Origin: Carallia brachiata
Lineage: Eukaryota; Streptophyta; Magnoliopsida; Malpighiales; Rhizophoraceae
Length of the DNA: 64,000 nucleotides
NCBI GenBank assembly: GCA_021464245.1
Contig: JADCRB010000061.1
Span: forward strand, 1,050,202-1,114,201
Reading direction: 5' to 3'
Both the position numbers and the translations under genes were made by a program. Under the pieces are notes generated by a model, which was given only the letters and a program-made list of their open reading frames with translations, was not told the origin of the DNA and made no database searches. This document shows positions 48,979 through 62,062 of this stretch, piece by piece; positions within the stretch are counted from its first letter, which is position 1, and each line of letters starts with the position of its first letter.

Positions 48979-50527
48979 CAACACAAAAATGTATTAATCC
49001 TGTCACCTGAGTGCACTTTTTGACAAGAATATTTAAACACAAAAACAAACAAACGAAAAAAAGAAAGAAAATAAAGTTCCAAAATCTTACAAAGAGTCAT
49101 ATTTTGAGCAGTGCCCTTGCAAGAAGTCATAACTCGTTGACAGTACACGCGCCCTCTTGCTAGACCTCCGCTTCTTGGCCCATCTTGGCAATTCATATGT
49201 TCCTACGTCCATCTTCGAGTATGACTAGTACAATGACAAATGGACAGAACCTGATGTCGGCGAACAAGGAAAAGTCCACCAAAATCTTCAACATAAGAAC
49301 TGGCACAAAGCACTCAGCAGTATATTTTTTAAAATTGTATGCAAGTAAGTATGATACCATTAAAAACTAAAGTGAACCCATGATACCATTAAAAATTAAA
49401 GTGAACCCATGCTCATAGCATATAACAACGAATTAAGAAAAATGGGAATAAATCAATAGCCACTGGAATACATTTTGAGGACAAGAAGTTGGAAAATGAT
49501 GAATTTAAGTGCTTTCTAAATATTTTGAAGCCTTTTGGTATTAACGAAAATTGTTTTCATTCTTGCTAAACCAGTTGAAAGCAGATTGTCTTCAACGGGG
49601 CATCAAGAAAACAGCAGCAAGACCAATCTAAACATCAGTATCACTATCATCAATGTAACATAGATATCTTTCATGTGAAATTCAACCGCACAACAACTTG
49701 AATAATCATGGAAATTGCAACTTTGTAAGAAATACGAAGTTGAACTATCAAACCCTTGAGTACTTATATATCAAGGGCATTTGATGGTCACTAAAAAAAT
49801 AATTAATTGATTATCTGAAAACCAATAATAAAAAAAGAGAGAAAAATATGGCAAACGCAAACCTAAACCCTGGATGGATGGAAATATACATAGCAACTGA
49901 CCAAAACCAGTGAAAAAAAAATAAAAGCAAAAAAATAAAACAACAAAGAGACGTGGAAAAAAATTCATAATATACAGCGATGCTCGAAAATTAATTCAAC
50001 AAAAAAAAGCAAAAAATCGTTTAACCTGACAGCAATATTGTTGAAAAAAAATTAAACCCTAATGATCCGATCGGTAACGAGAAAAAAATGGCCAAATACA
50101 ATATATATACACGGAGATTGGTAGGAGGGGACGATGGTCGGTGTCGCAAGAATCGATTGCGGTCACAATTACCAAAAAAATAAAAATATTAAAAAATATC
50201 AATTACCCGCAGAGGTTGCCGAGAACAAGGGGAGACGCTAGCTGTTTAATTTATTGCCGTGCACTGTTTTCTAGTTGTATGTAATGTGCGTATCCGTATC
50301 GGAAACGAATTGGGGAAGGACTATCAGACTTCAAGACATTTGTTGTTTAGGCGATATAAACGTTGTCGTTTGGAAAAATTGAAACCTGGGGCGCGGACCG
50401 CATGTGCAATTGCCGTGGGGAAATACAATGTAAATTTCTTTTTTAACAAAAAAACAAAAGCATAGCTGGTAATAGCATACATGGATAGAGGAAAGATCTT
50501 TTGTTATATTTTCATAATTTCATTTAT
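48979..50527. other. 5' flank of locus B, intergenic
   Basis: Not represented in arm A. On the minus strand a TATATATA stretch near 50101-50108 and a CT-rich leader-like stretch could be the promoter of the module gene, but nothing confirms a start. Small frames here have no recognisable domain. Confidence 0.4.
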
Positions 50528-51250
50528 GGGGTGTTTGGATTATCTTTTAAAGAAGTATATTTATATTTTATTTTTAAAAGGCAAGAAGATAGGTATTTAG
50601 TAAATTTTTTTAATATGCTGTTTGATTTTACTTATTTCCTTATTTGACTTCCTAACAACAGTTAATTGAAAAGCAGTTCCGAATTATTTTTTACTATTTT
50701 TTAAATTATTTTTCACTTTTTAATATTAATAATAATTTATATTGACTAAATTACTCTTAAAGAATATTTATATAATTTTATTTTTTTAATTGACACATAA
50801 ATTAGATATGTTAATTTATTTTATTAGTATTTATATAACTTCAATAATTTTTTTAAGTATTCTTAAATAATAATTTTTTTCATTTCAATTTTCTTTAATA
50901 TTAACATTTATAAAAAAATCTCAAACATAATACTTTTTATCATTTAATAAAAATTAATATTTTTAAAAAAGTTAAAAATTAAGTAAAATAATTTTCAATA
51001 TTATTTATAAAATATTATTCTAAAAATAAAATATAAAATATAAAAATAAATTTTTTAATATGATATATGTACACAAATTATATGGTTAAATTAGACATTT
51101 CATTATTTAATAGTAACAGCAAGTATAAAATTAACCAAACACTTCATTAGTTTTATCAGTAATCAATAACAGCAAATAGAAATCAGTAATCAGCAATCAT
51201 GAACAGCAATCAGTAATAATAACATTCAACAACTAATCCAAACAGACCCT
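50528..51250. mobile_element. Possible MITE with GGGTGTTTGGATTA ends
   Basis: AT-rich interior bounded by GGGGTGTTTGGATTATC at the left and by the inverse of GGGTCTGTTTGGATTAG at the right. Such GTTTGG ends are common in plant hAT and Harbinger MITEs. I do not find a convincing target duplication, so both limits and family are uncertain. Confidence 0.4.
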
Positions 51251-54200
51251 CAATCTGTTTTAAAAGTATGATATCATATTTAAGCACTGTTTAGAATATA
51301 AACGAGCGTCTTTTATATTCGGACTTGATGTTAACGAATTTATAGTCCAACATATCTTAACATAAATTCCTATTTATTTAGGATATGGGAACAAGTGATA
51401 TTAAAGAAACTCTAACTTAGACTAATGTGAGAAAAAACATATCCGACTAAAACCAAACTGCCACATTGAGTGGTGAAATATTAAGCAGTTAAAGTAACAA
51501 CAAATTCACAATGAAGCGATATAAGTTTTTATAATTAAATTTTTAAAAAATAAATTATTAATAAATATTATAAATAATTTGTATATTTATTTTATTTTTA
51601 TATAAAATTAAACTACACGGGAAACTCTATCGTTAACACCCTTCTCTTGCCTTAATTATAGTCAAACTTTCATTTACCTTTTAAAAAAAAAATTTATTAT
51701 TTGTATCTCCATGTAATATGTAGTATTATCTAAGCAAAGAAAAATGTATCTTTATTCTCGAAGCGTTTTTACTTAAGTGGCATTTTTTTTATGAAATAAA
51801 TTATTTATTTAATTTTTTCATATTATTTTTATTAGTGGATATATTCAAAACAGAATGATACATTGTCACTATATATTCAATTTTTCAATCTTTATGCAGT
51901 TCTATTTTCTTGATAAAATTATTAAATTCCCTTGTTAATGTCCAATAGAACTCTTATCACGTACACTTACATTGATGAAAAAAAAAAAACCAATCTGTAC
52001 TTGTATATTTGGTTCTTTAAACTCAATTTCTTAACTATTTCTTTCAAAGTTTTCAATATTCAAATCTTTTAGTTTCACCGAGCCCTCAATATTTAGCTTT
52101 TCTCTAGTCTCCATAATCTCCATTGATAAATTTAAGGCATTTTTAATCTTTAGTAATGTTTATATATATAGTATGATCATAGAAAAGTTTATAAAAAAAG
52201 TATACTTTACATTAATAATTATGATAAGATGATAATTATTATATACCTATTTTATCAAGATATTATTCTTAAATAATCTTAGTTGATATTCTATCAAGAG
52301 AGAACTTTGATGAAATCGTGAAACCGAAAATGTTATGCATTTTTTTTGTAAAAGAAGTAGTTGATTTTATAAACTAAACTATAAAATACTTAAACAAACA
52401 TGTGAATAATTTGTGAGATGAATAAATTTATTGAATTGATTTGATATGAGAATTCTCACATACAAAATTAGTTGTGTGTTTGAGAAATTTTTTTTTTTTT
52501 TTTTGTTTTTGGTCGAGGGAAATTTTTTGTTGAAAGTTTTTTCATGTTGCATTAAAGGATAATGAGGCCGTTTGGTTTATAATCTAGAATTGAAATCGGA
52601 ATCGGAATCGTAATTGAGTAAAATTAAAAACAGAATCACTTATTTTATAACATATTTGATTTAATTTGGAATTTGAATCAAAATTCCCTATAAATGTTTG
52701 TTTTAGTTTAGAATCGAAATCAATATTAAATTTACAATAATATTTATGTCACGCCAAAAATAAAATAAATTTTATTAAAATTAAAAATTATAAATATTAA
52801 AGTGAAAATTATGAAATACAAAAAATATTATAATATAATGTCAAATTAAAAATATTAAATTACCATAAAAATAAAATTAAAAATTATGATAAAAATGCAT
52901 AATAATAATTATCATTATTATTATAACCGAAATAGTGTTGTTAAATAATAAAATAGTTTATTATCAATAAATCAATGATAATTATAACTATAAAAAATTA
53001 TTATATTTTATAATTTAATTATTATCATAAGTTTAGAAACATTTATTTTTATTGTATTATAAAAATATTTATTATTTTTATTATTATTAAAACGAGAAAA
53101 AGAATATCATATCAATATAAAAATAAAAATCCTCCACAACCCATTTCAATAATAATTTTTTTAATAAGAAAGCAAAAAAAATGAAGAAAAATAGAGCAGA
53201 GGAGGGCCAACGAGAGAGGATAAATAGGAAAGGATAAAAAAAAAAAAACATAGAAATCATGATTTTAGAGAATCTCATTTTTTATTTTGAAAAAATAAAA
53301 ATCAATTTTTTATAAAATAAATAATACAAAATAAATAAATAATTAATTCTCATTTTCATTTTTTTCCCCCAAACAAAACATGAGAGGAGAAAAAAAAAAG
53401 GATAATTAGAAGGTAGTTAAGAGGATAATGAGAGTTATTAATGTATTAAACATAGAAATCATGATTTTAGAGAATCTCATTTTTTATTTTGAAAAAATAA
53501 AAATCAATTTTTTATAAAATAAATACAAAATAAATAAATAATTAATTCTCATTTTCATCTTTTTCCCCCAAACAAACATCCAACAGTAAATGCCTGGTTG
53601 GGGTAACTCCCTTTGCAGAAAATACAGAAACATGCGGCACGTTGTTTCTGCGGCTGCGGAATGTTTAACAGAGGCATTGGGATAAACTAGGAATAAGATA
53701 ACCAATCGGTAACAACTATTCAATTTTTTAAATTTGAGTTAATAACTCAAAAAAATGTTCAACATAAATGAAGTTTGTTAAATAAAGATGACTATTAAAA
53801 TAGTTAAAGATTGAAAATCGTAGAATCAGATTTATTTATTGGGATATCAGTGATAGAGGCTCGTTGGTCTTATGTGATCGCGTAATGAGTCTAACCCCTA
53901 TAAGACTGTTAAATGGACTATTCAAATAGGGGTTTGTCTCTCCTAAAATTGACTTAAAAATTTGATGATTGACGTATCAATAACTTTTTTTTTTCTGCTA
54001 AGAAAAACACTCAAAAAATGTTCAACATAAATAAAGTTTGTTAAATAAAGCTTAGGAATAGGTCAAAAACTTTTAACTTTTTAGAATTAGCCGTTAATTG
54101 TTGCTCTCTCCGCTCTCCTGCTCTCTCCTCGCCTCCCTGCCTCCACTTTTCTTTCTCTCTCGATGGTAGTAGCAATGGCTTGCAGCCCCCTTTTTCTAGT

Positions 54201-54824
54201 GAAATTTTCAGGAATCCAATCCAAAATAAATCAAAAATAATAAAAAAAAAGAAGCTCATGCCCACACACTACAACCCAATTTTGCTGCAAAAGCATTGCA
54301 ATCAAATTAAAACGCTAATTTTGGCATCAATTCCCCAATAAGAAAGACCAACTCACCTCTCTTTTAAGTCCAGATCTCAAACTCTAGAATTCAACGCGTA
54401 TGCATTTAACGATTTTTTTTTTTTTGTTTTTGCTTTTTTGTATTTATTATTGATGCTTTTGCTTCAATCTTCGTTAAGCTAGCGGGAAAATGGTGGTAAA
54501 TGGGAAAAAAAAATGAATTTGACTTTCTCTCTGTTTGCATGTTAGTTAACTACTGGCGGCTTTTTGGTGTTTTTAATTTAGATGAGATTGGTTTCTAGAT
54601 GAATCTTGATTTTTATTCTTTTCCTCCATTTGTCTTTGATCATGTACAGTGTTTGGCTTCAGGAGGGATAAACTATGATGGTTCGGTCATTTTTTGGATG
54701 AGAGGAATGGTGCTTTTTGGACGCGGTATCTGAGCTGTGTTGGCCCCTATTATTGTCGCCATCAGGAAGGTTGTTCTTATAAGCAGCAGGAGAAGGAGAG
54801 AGGAAGAGAGGAAGAGGAAGGGAG

Positions 54825-54857
<33 letters not shown>

Positions 54858-55082
54858 AAAAAAAAATTATTTCATTTTAATTTTTTTAAAATTAATTGTT
54901 TTTTGTTATATTAATTTTGAATTAAATAAAACATATGATATATTAGTTGGTTATTTTTGAAATGTAATATGTTACGTGCGTATTTTCCTTAATTTTCTTT
55001 TTTTGCTATGTAAACATAAATTATTGACTGTGTATGTCATGTGTGTGTTTATACCAACAATTGACAACAAATTCTAAAAAAC
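51251..55082. other. Intergenic, AT-rich, repeat remnants
   Basis: No gene recognised. A GGCCGTTTGGTTTATAATC terminus near 52566 looks like one end of a DNA transposon whose other end I cannot place. The stretch 54100-54860 is GC-richer with GA/CT runs but shows no convincing coding frame. Confidence 0.5.
53249..53575. repeat. Direct duplication of ~125 bp, 202 bp apart
   Basis: The block starting CATAGAAATCATGATTTTAG at 53249 recurs at 53451 and continues through TCATTTTTTATTTTG to TTTTTCCCCCAAACAAA in both copies with small indels. Confidence 0.85.
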
Positions 55083-55085
55083 TAA

Positions 55086-56133
55086 GGGGCCGTTTGAAGT
55101 GGTTTAAGTTTTATATTTTCTGTTTATTTTTCACAAAAAAAAACAGGAAACATGTTTGTTATTGATTCTGTTTTCTGTTTTTTGTTGAAAAGTTAAAAGT
55201 GTTTTTCAAAGAAAAAAATCAAATTGGGAAAACAATAAAAATAACTTTCCGATTTTGTTTTTCACTTTTTTTTGTATACTTTCTCTCACAACATTTTCTT
55301 TCTCTATCCACCTCTTTACCATATCTCTCTTTACTCATCCTCTCTCTATATTTTTTCTCTCACTACTCTTTCTCTCTACTCATTCTCTCTCTACCCTCTA
55401 TCTCCCTTTTCTATCTCTACCATTCTCTCTCTACCCCCTCTCTCTCTATTTTCTCTCTCTACTCATTCTCTCTCTACCCTCTCTCTCATTTTTCTATCTC
55501 TATCATTCTCTCTCTCCTCTCTCCCTTTTTTTCTATCTCTACCATCTCCTCTACCCTCTCTCTCTATTTTTCTCTCTACTCATTCTCTCTCTACCCTCTC
55601 TCTCCTTTTCTATCTCTATCATTCTCTCTCTCTCCTCTCCTTTTTTTTATCTCTACCATTCTCTCTCTCTCTCTAACCCTCTCTCTCTCCTTTTTCTCTC
55701 CCATACCCAGGCTCTTTCACTTTTTCTTGTTTTACTATTCTCTCTACTCATCTCTCTAACCCTTTCTCTCTCTCATTTTTTTCTCTTTATCATTCTCTTA
55801 CTCGTTCTTTCTCTACCCTCTCTCTCTTTCTCTCTTTGTCATTTTCTCTACTCATCTTTCTTCTCTCTTCTCTTTCTCTCCTTTTTCTCTCTCTATTCTC
55901 TCTCTACTATTCTCTCTCTACCCTCTTTCCTCTCTCTCTCTCTCCCATTTTTCTCTCTATATTTATACTCTTTTTACTATTTCTCTCACTATCCTTTTTC
56001 TACTTATTTTTTTTTCTTATAGAAAAAAAAAACAAAAATTGACAGTAAACACAAAAATTCAGCAAACAGTAAAAACAAAAAACAAAAATTGAAAAGTAGA
56101 AATAAAAAACTGACAGCGTCTCCAAACGGATCC
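55086..56133. mobile_element. Harbinger-like MITE expanded by a CT-rich array
   Basis: Left end GGGGCCGTTTGAAG and right end CTCCAAACGGATCC are inverted relatives, flanked by TAA on both sides (55083-55085, 56134-56136), the target-duplication type of PIF/Harbinger elements. Subterminal regions contain matching AAAACAGAAAA/TTTTCTGTTTT-type sequence. The interior is mostly a CT-rich array. No transposase. Confidence 0.6.
55270..55990. repeat. Long CT-rich imperfect array (TCTCTAC, TCTCTCT units)
   Basis: About 720 bp almost free of G on the plus strand, built from CTCTCTCTAC, CATTCTCTCTCTAC and TTTTTCTCTCTA variants. It gives long meaningless Ser/Leu/Phe-rich frames in all three plus frames. 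Confidence 0.95.
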
Positions 56134-56448
56134 TAAGTTTCAGGCTTATTTATAAACTTTATTTAATGAAATTAACTCACGTTGAACATTTTTTTGAATT
56201 ACTGACATAAATTTAAAAATTCAATAATTATTAACATACTAATGAACTTATCTCGAATAAACTAAACCCACTATTAGAGAATGTGATGAAATCAACGAAC
56301 AATTCTAAATCCCAACAAAAAGAACAAAGTTTACAAAGATCAGTTCACCGATTGTTTGGTCTCCCGAACATGATAGGGAAACAATTGGAATGAGAAGGCT
56401 CATAGAGAACTAGAACTTAATTAAATTCCTTTATACCGTTGTTTTTAA

Positions 56449-56967
56449 GGCATAAATACAAATTTTGCCCTCAACGTTTGGTCTTTTGGAAATTTTGCCC
56501 ACAACATTTTTTTTTTTAAATTACAACCCTCCACGTTTTCGCTGTATAACTTTTCGCCCTTTTCCGTTAGTCAACCGTTAAATCTGACACGTGGCTGACA
56601 CGTGGCAGTCCAGTCAGCGCACGTCATCCAAGTTAGACGCCACGTCAGCCAAAAGTGATGACTTGGCATACAATAATTTTTTCATTTAATTTTTTTGGAA
56701 GAAAAAAGTGAAAAAATGTTTAAAAAAATAAGTAGAAATTTTGTTGTGTGCCACGTCATCACTTTGGCTGACGTGGCGTCTAACTTGGATGACGTGGCGC
56801 TGACTGGACTGCCACGTGTCAGCCACGTGTCAGATTTAACGGTTGACTAACGGAAAAGGGCGAAAAGTTATACGGCGAAAACGTGGAGGGTGTATTTTAA
56901 AAAAAAAAAACGTTGTGGGCGAAATTTCCAAAAAGCCAAACGTTGAGGGCAAAATTGTATTTATGCC
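56449..56967. mobile_element. Mutator-like MITE, 519 bp, with ~220-bp inverted arms
   Basis: Arms about 56449-56672 and 56748-56967 are close inverted copies (GGCATAAATACAAATTTTGC against GGCATAAATACAATTTTGCC) with CCACGTCAGCC-type motifs near the inner ends. The flanks TGTTTTTAA (56440-56448) and TTTTTTTAA (56968-56976) match at 8 of 9. The spacer of about 75 bp is AT-rich. Confidence 0.8.
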
Positions 56968-56976
56968 TTTTTTTAA

Positions 56977-58015
56977 AACCCTAAGACATAGTTACAGGCA
57001 AATTTGAACCAAAAAAAAAACATAGAGTCGAAGAAATATAATTAAAGACGTGAAATTTCACGCGTTTTTAGAGTGCCGAGTTTTTAGTTGATATATCAAT
57101 TAGGGATGTATATCAAATGGAAGCAATCACATGTCACCGGGTTTCGTCCTGGCCACCACATGATTGGTTTTTTTTTTTTTTTTTCTTTTTTCAAAATTAA
57201 ACTCTGAATAATAATTAGTATTATTTTAAATATATTTAATTATATCCAAATCTTTATTTTGTTCAAAAGCTCTTTTTTTTTTTTAATTTTCGGATGGAGG
57301 TCGGCACACTTTTGCCGCTCCTAACCTTTTTCGTATGAAATAGTGTAATCGGCCTAATCTAACTATAATTAAACTCAAACTGTCAAAACCGGGTTAGTTT
57401 ATATATTTTAATTTAAACAAACGGCAGTCAATAGTTTGATTGTTATTTTAGAAATTTAAAAATTGCCACATTGACCGTACAATAATGCTAATATCCAATA
57501 TTTTATTTTGTGGAGACGAAAACCAATAGAAAAAATCCAGTCATTCACTATTACTTGCTCTGTTTGAGAAAAGAAATGAATCGGACAAATCCCATTAACA
57601 AATCCAAAAATTTGAGTGTCGCTGTTTTAGGATGGATTAGCAATTCCTTCCATCCGAAATAAAAGCAAAAACAGATTCAAGGAATCCAAGAAGACGACTT
57701 GCTTGGCCTCGATGAGCACTAGCTTCTGGTTGCGCAGAAAGTTCGAAGGCCGTGCCTGAACAGACAACACTGAAAACCCCGTCCATCCAAGCATGCATAT
57801 TAATGAAGTTAAAATGGGATCAAAAAAAAAAAAAAAAAAAATGAAGTTAAAAACAAATCATAGAGCTCACATAGTTTAGAAACACTGGAGACAAGCACGT
57901 CCCCACCCAGAATCTCATTTAACCCCCACCTTAAGCAGCGAACAGAAACACAAATTGACAGTAACTTGGTGCGTGCGATAACATTAAAATTTTGTATTTT
58001 GGTATTCCTTTTTGG
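56977..58015. other. Intergenic and 3' flank of locus C
   Basis: No gene seen. The last 150 bases resemble the 3' flank of locus B (37690-37869). Confidence 0.5.
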
Positions 58016-59297
58016 CTAAATACCACCAACTTGAAATCCAGAAGAAGGGTGACGAGTCACTGAACCACAAACCTTGCAGACTCTACAAGACCTCACACAT
58101 TTACACACATGATCTGTCGCATCTCCTGCACATAGGTAATATACCGTTAATCAACCATATCATGCTCAGTATCTAACTAAAATTCTACACTAGGGAGTTC
58201 CACATATTTTGGGTGATTAAACTCCCCGAAATTCCTGTGGTTTACATCATCAAATTCAAATAACACTGCATTTTGCAGTAGAAAGTTGAAAAAGGACACG
58301 GGCTAAGAAAATGGAACTTGAATCAATGTTAGAGAATATGATAAAACTAATCCACAGCTAAACTCAACTACAAAAGTTAATACAATCCTCAACAGCAAGA
58401 AAAAAAAGGGTTTAACATAGATCAGTTCACTAATTGTTAGGTCTTTCAAACAACTATCTAGAAACAAATGGAATGAGAAAGCTCGCAGAGAACTAGAAAC
58501 TACAATTAATTCCTTCAAGCAGCTTCTAGCTCTTAAAATGTGGTGATAACATAGCCTAATGCTAGCAAATTTATGAGGAAAAAAAAAAAAAAGAGGAGAA
58601 AAAGAAATTATAAGAATCTTGAGAAAAAAATTCTTCAGAAAAATAAAACGACGAAATAACAAAGAATTTGAGAGATACCGGTGTCATCGGGATCCACAAT
58701 GGTACATGCGGTCACGGTCCTCTCCTTAATACAGAAAAGGATAGTTTCACAGAAGGATCCCAAGCACGAACCTTCGGGCCTAGCTTTGAAGTTGGCATGA
58801 TGGCAATGGGCATAATAGTGGCCACGGATAGTAAAACGGAAGTTACGGCTACAAACAGGCTCCACAAGTTCAAAACCAACACCCTGAGAAAAATAAGAGT
58901 TATGGAACTTGAAGTGAAATCACAAGCCATCCCTACGTCACACAAAAAAAAGAAAAAAGAAAGAAGTAAGTTTACGCCTTAATGGTATAAACTAAGGAAG
59001 AAAAGGACAAAAAACAGCAAAAGGAGAAATGGGCAAAAAAAAAGACAAACATTAGCAGCGTTGTAGAATTCCAAGGCAAATTCGGAGCCCTTAACCATGC
59101 GCTCGCGATGAGATTGAACTTCAGGCAGTCCTCCTTTGGTTCTAGTGTTCTCCTCACAGAAACTGTCGACTGGTCCTCCTTTAGTTCTAGTGTTCCCCTC
59201 AGAGAAAGTGTCCACCAATTCTGCTTTAGTTTTAGTGTACTCCACAGAGAAGCTGTCCACCAGTCCTTCTTTAGTTCCAGTGTTCTCTACAAAGAAA
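58016..59297 (-). repeat. Locus C type II module with four 15-aa repeats
   Basis: Exon 1 (59297-59051) is longer than in other loci because a 45-bp unit is present four times before the ELALEFYN-like motif (here EFALEFYN). The 247-nt length keeps the usual phase (1 + 246). Exon 2 (58883-58679) is 18 nt shorter than in locus B with the frame kept. Exon 3 ends SSGFQVGGI and stop, the same ending as locus A module 4. Confidence 0.8.
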
Positions 59298-62062
59298 CTG
59301 AGCAGAAATTTTTAATCTCTTCAATAGATTCAAGTTTAGTCCTGTACAATAGAGATAATTTGATTGGGCATGATACAATTATTCAAAAGTGAAATCACAA
59401 TATCTAAATCAAGATAATGAGATGGAAACTCGCATACAACTCCAAAGCCCCCAACAGGGAGACTAAAATTAGTACGAAATGAAATAAATAAACATTACCA
59501 AAATTGATCAGACCAAGGATGGTCATCATCTGTTGCTCCAGAAAGATTGGCTTCTCCTCCCCAACTTCAACACCAAATTAAACACGAAGCACTCATGTCA
59601 GCCTTATTCATTAAGCAAACACTACAATATAATGACTAACCAATAAACAAAACTAATGCAGCCAATTTACACAAGCGTCAGACCAAAATTTCACAGGGGA
59701 AGGGAGAAGGAGGGTGGGAAGAAGCAACCAGCAGATCAATTCCCCAAGCTAGTTCCTAAACAAACAAACACATATAGAAAAATTTAGGCTAAAAAAATAA
59801 CAACTATTACCGATCATCACAATTAAAACGGACTGAAAGGAAAACCTTGAACGTTTTATTCAACAGTCAAGCCCTCAACGTCCTTTACTTTTGAACAAAG
59901 AAATTACAAACAAGCACCCATTTAGAAACATAAAGACAAAGAAAACAATATGAAAGCTAGAGCATCAACAAAAGCGGAACATTGAAATGATCCAAATTAA
60001 AGCTAGAATAAATAACAAATCTATTATCAGGATACAATCAAAGATTGCAGAAAACAAACAAAAAAAGATGATTTTTGTTTGAGGCCCAGCACAGGTTTTA
60101 GGTGTATCTAAACCAATAATATGATTGAAGTAACAAACATAGAAACATATTGGAAATAGTTGCAAGTAAACAACAGAAAAATAAATCAAACTGTATGTGA
60201 ATCTACAATAAGAGATTGACCTAAAAGTATCAAAATATATTGAATATGCCTTGTTCTTCTACACTCCTGGGAGCCAATGTACGCACTTCTTATTTGAAGA
60301 AACAAATTTTATCCATACAACATAAACATATTGGAAGAATTCTATTGGAACGAAGTGATGGTAGCGCCAACTAAACTCCAACTTTAATTCAATCGAACAG
60401 ACGACATTAACAATTAAATAAACACCAAAAAGAAGAGCAAATATTATCCTCCCAGAAAAGGAAGTAAAGATCCAACAGACCTCAATTCACACCACATTCT
60501 GTTGAGTTGATTGATTAAAATAAAAATTTTTATTTAGTTTTGTTCTTTATGACATATGGATTTCTAATACAAGTACTCAATGTCTGCACTCCTGTTGTTT
60601 CTGATAGAATTTCTATTTTCCATCTTCCACTTTTGTTCAGAATTCTTATAAAGTGATTATTTTATTATTTCATGCAAAATATTGCACTTATCTGAATTCT
60701 ATATATATGGGGGGAAGCTTTGAGAGATGATCACTGATCACCTACTACAGTCTTGTATTTTTTCAGTTGATTGAGCAGAGCAACATTAATATTCTTATTA
60801 CCTTACATACGTTGCTTGGTTGTTTACACAACAGAGTCCTCGCATGCCAGCTTGAAATCAGAATCAGGGTGACGAATCATTGAACCACAAACCTCGCAAA
60901 CCTCATAAAGCCTCCAACATTCACACTTAAAGTCTGTTGCATTGCCTACATAAGTAAAATATTGTCAATCAATAATATCATGTCCTGTATCTAACTCGAT
61001 TTAAATTTCACACCAGAAAATTCCATCTGTTTCCTAGCAATTAAACACCAAAAAAAAAATATTTTTTCCACGGTGATTTACGGCAACACATACAGTAAAA
61101 TAATACGAATGCTAGACTCCGTTGAAACCTTTTTCTTGCTGCATTAAAGGACAACACTAAATGCATGGCTTCATTTATAAGCAGTGGAATAAAAGAGGAG
61201 TGAACCTCTGCAGAAAATAGAGAACACATAGGACAACACTATTTTGTTGGTGTGGAATGTTTAACAAAGACATTGGGATAAAAAGTAGAACTAGACCCAC
61301 AATTAGAGAATGTGATAAAATCAACAAACAGCTCTACACAATTTAATACAATCGGCAACAAGAACAAAAGTCTACAAAAGATCAGTTCACTGATTGTTTG
61401 GTCTTTCAAACAATGATTGGGAAGCAATTGGAATGAAAAAGCTCACAGAGAACTAGAACTTATTTTAATTCCTTCAAGAAGCTGCTAGCTCTCAACGTGC
61501 GATCAAAACATGACCTGACACTGGCAATTTTATTGGAAAAGACATATGAGAAAGAGAAATTAAAAGAATGTTGTGAAATGTTGTGAAATTATTCATTACT
61601 GAAAAATGAAAAAATGAAATTACAAGAAGGAATTTCCGAGATACCAGACTCATTGAGATCCACAATAGTTCAAGCAGTCACGTTCCATCAGGACAATTCA
61701 CACATTATCTCAGCAAAGAAGAGCTTTGTAGAAGGATCGCTGGGGCAAGAACATTTGAGCCTAGCCTTCAAGTTGACGTGATGCGAAGGCATAGAATCAA
61801 CGAATTCTTTACCACAAACAGGCTCCACAAGTTCAAAACCAACACCTTGAGGAAAATAGAATTTATAAAACGCGAAGTGAAATCCCAAACCTTTCTTCTG
61901 AAACAAAAAAAGGAATAACTTTAGACTATGGATTAAGGAAGAAAAGAACGAAAAGAAGACAGAAATGATTAGTTCTGTTGTAGAATTTCAAGGCCAATTT
62001 TGCAGCCTCATCCAGTTCTCCTTCATTTCCAGGGAAGACACCATCTCTGGATTTTTGAAGTG
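58016..62062 (-). CDS. Locus C: two-module DUF3615-like gene (first module decayed)
   Basis: Same architecture as locus B with one type I and one type II module, more diverged. The type I part (62062-60802) has lost a splice donor, has a shifted acceptor and two in-frame TGA codons. The type II part (59297-58016) has exons 59297-59051, 58883-58679 and 58125-58016 that are open, correctly phased and end in a proper stop at 58016-58018. Its core reads ELVEPVC, AHCHHANFKARPEGSC and the tail CKCVRSCRVCKVCGSVTRHP. A functional product, if any, would have to start within or just before the type II part; I see no good ATG there. It may be an ancestral-type copy, since it has a single pair. Confidence 0.55.
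59120..59299 (-). repeat. Coding minisatellite, 4 x 45 bp
   Basis: Units at 59299-59255 (the first two bases are intronic), 59254-59210, 59209-59165 and 59164-59120 encode SFFVENTGTKEGLVD, SFSVEYTKTKAELVD, TFSEGNTRTKGGPVD and SFCEENTRTKGGLPE. Loci A and B have one or two diverged versions of this unit (for example NTRTKQVLAG, ARTKEELAED). Confidence 0.9.
60802..62062 (-). pseudogene. Locus C type I module, decayed
   Basis: Exon 1 (62062-61965) is open but its donor GT reads TT. The exon 2 region (61845-61645) encodes GFELVEPVCG and HHVNLKARLKCSCPSDPS, with a one-base loss at the acceptor and TGA codons before and after WNVTA. Exon 3 (60945-60802) keeps CECWRLYEVCEVCGSMIRHP, then a one-base deletion leads to a stop. 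Confidence 0.8.

Noticed and set aside
50053..50062. AAACCCTAA telomere-like motif
   Set aside because: A single short copy; telo-box motifs are common in plant promoters and this one proves nothing.
52560..53600. Possible complete DNA transposon starting GGCCGTTTGGTTTATAATC
   Set aside because: A plausible left end, but I could not find a matching right end or target duplication.
55199..56042. Several long Ser/Leu/Phe-rich open frames (up to 255 aa)
   Set aside because: Produced by the CT-rich array, open in all three frames; no protein signal.
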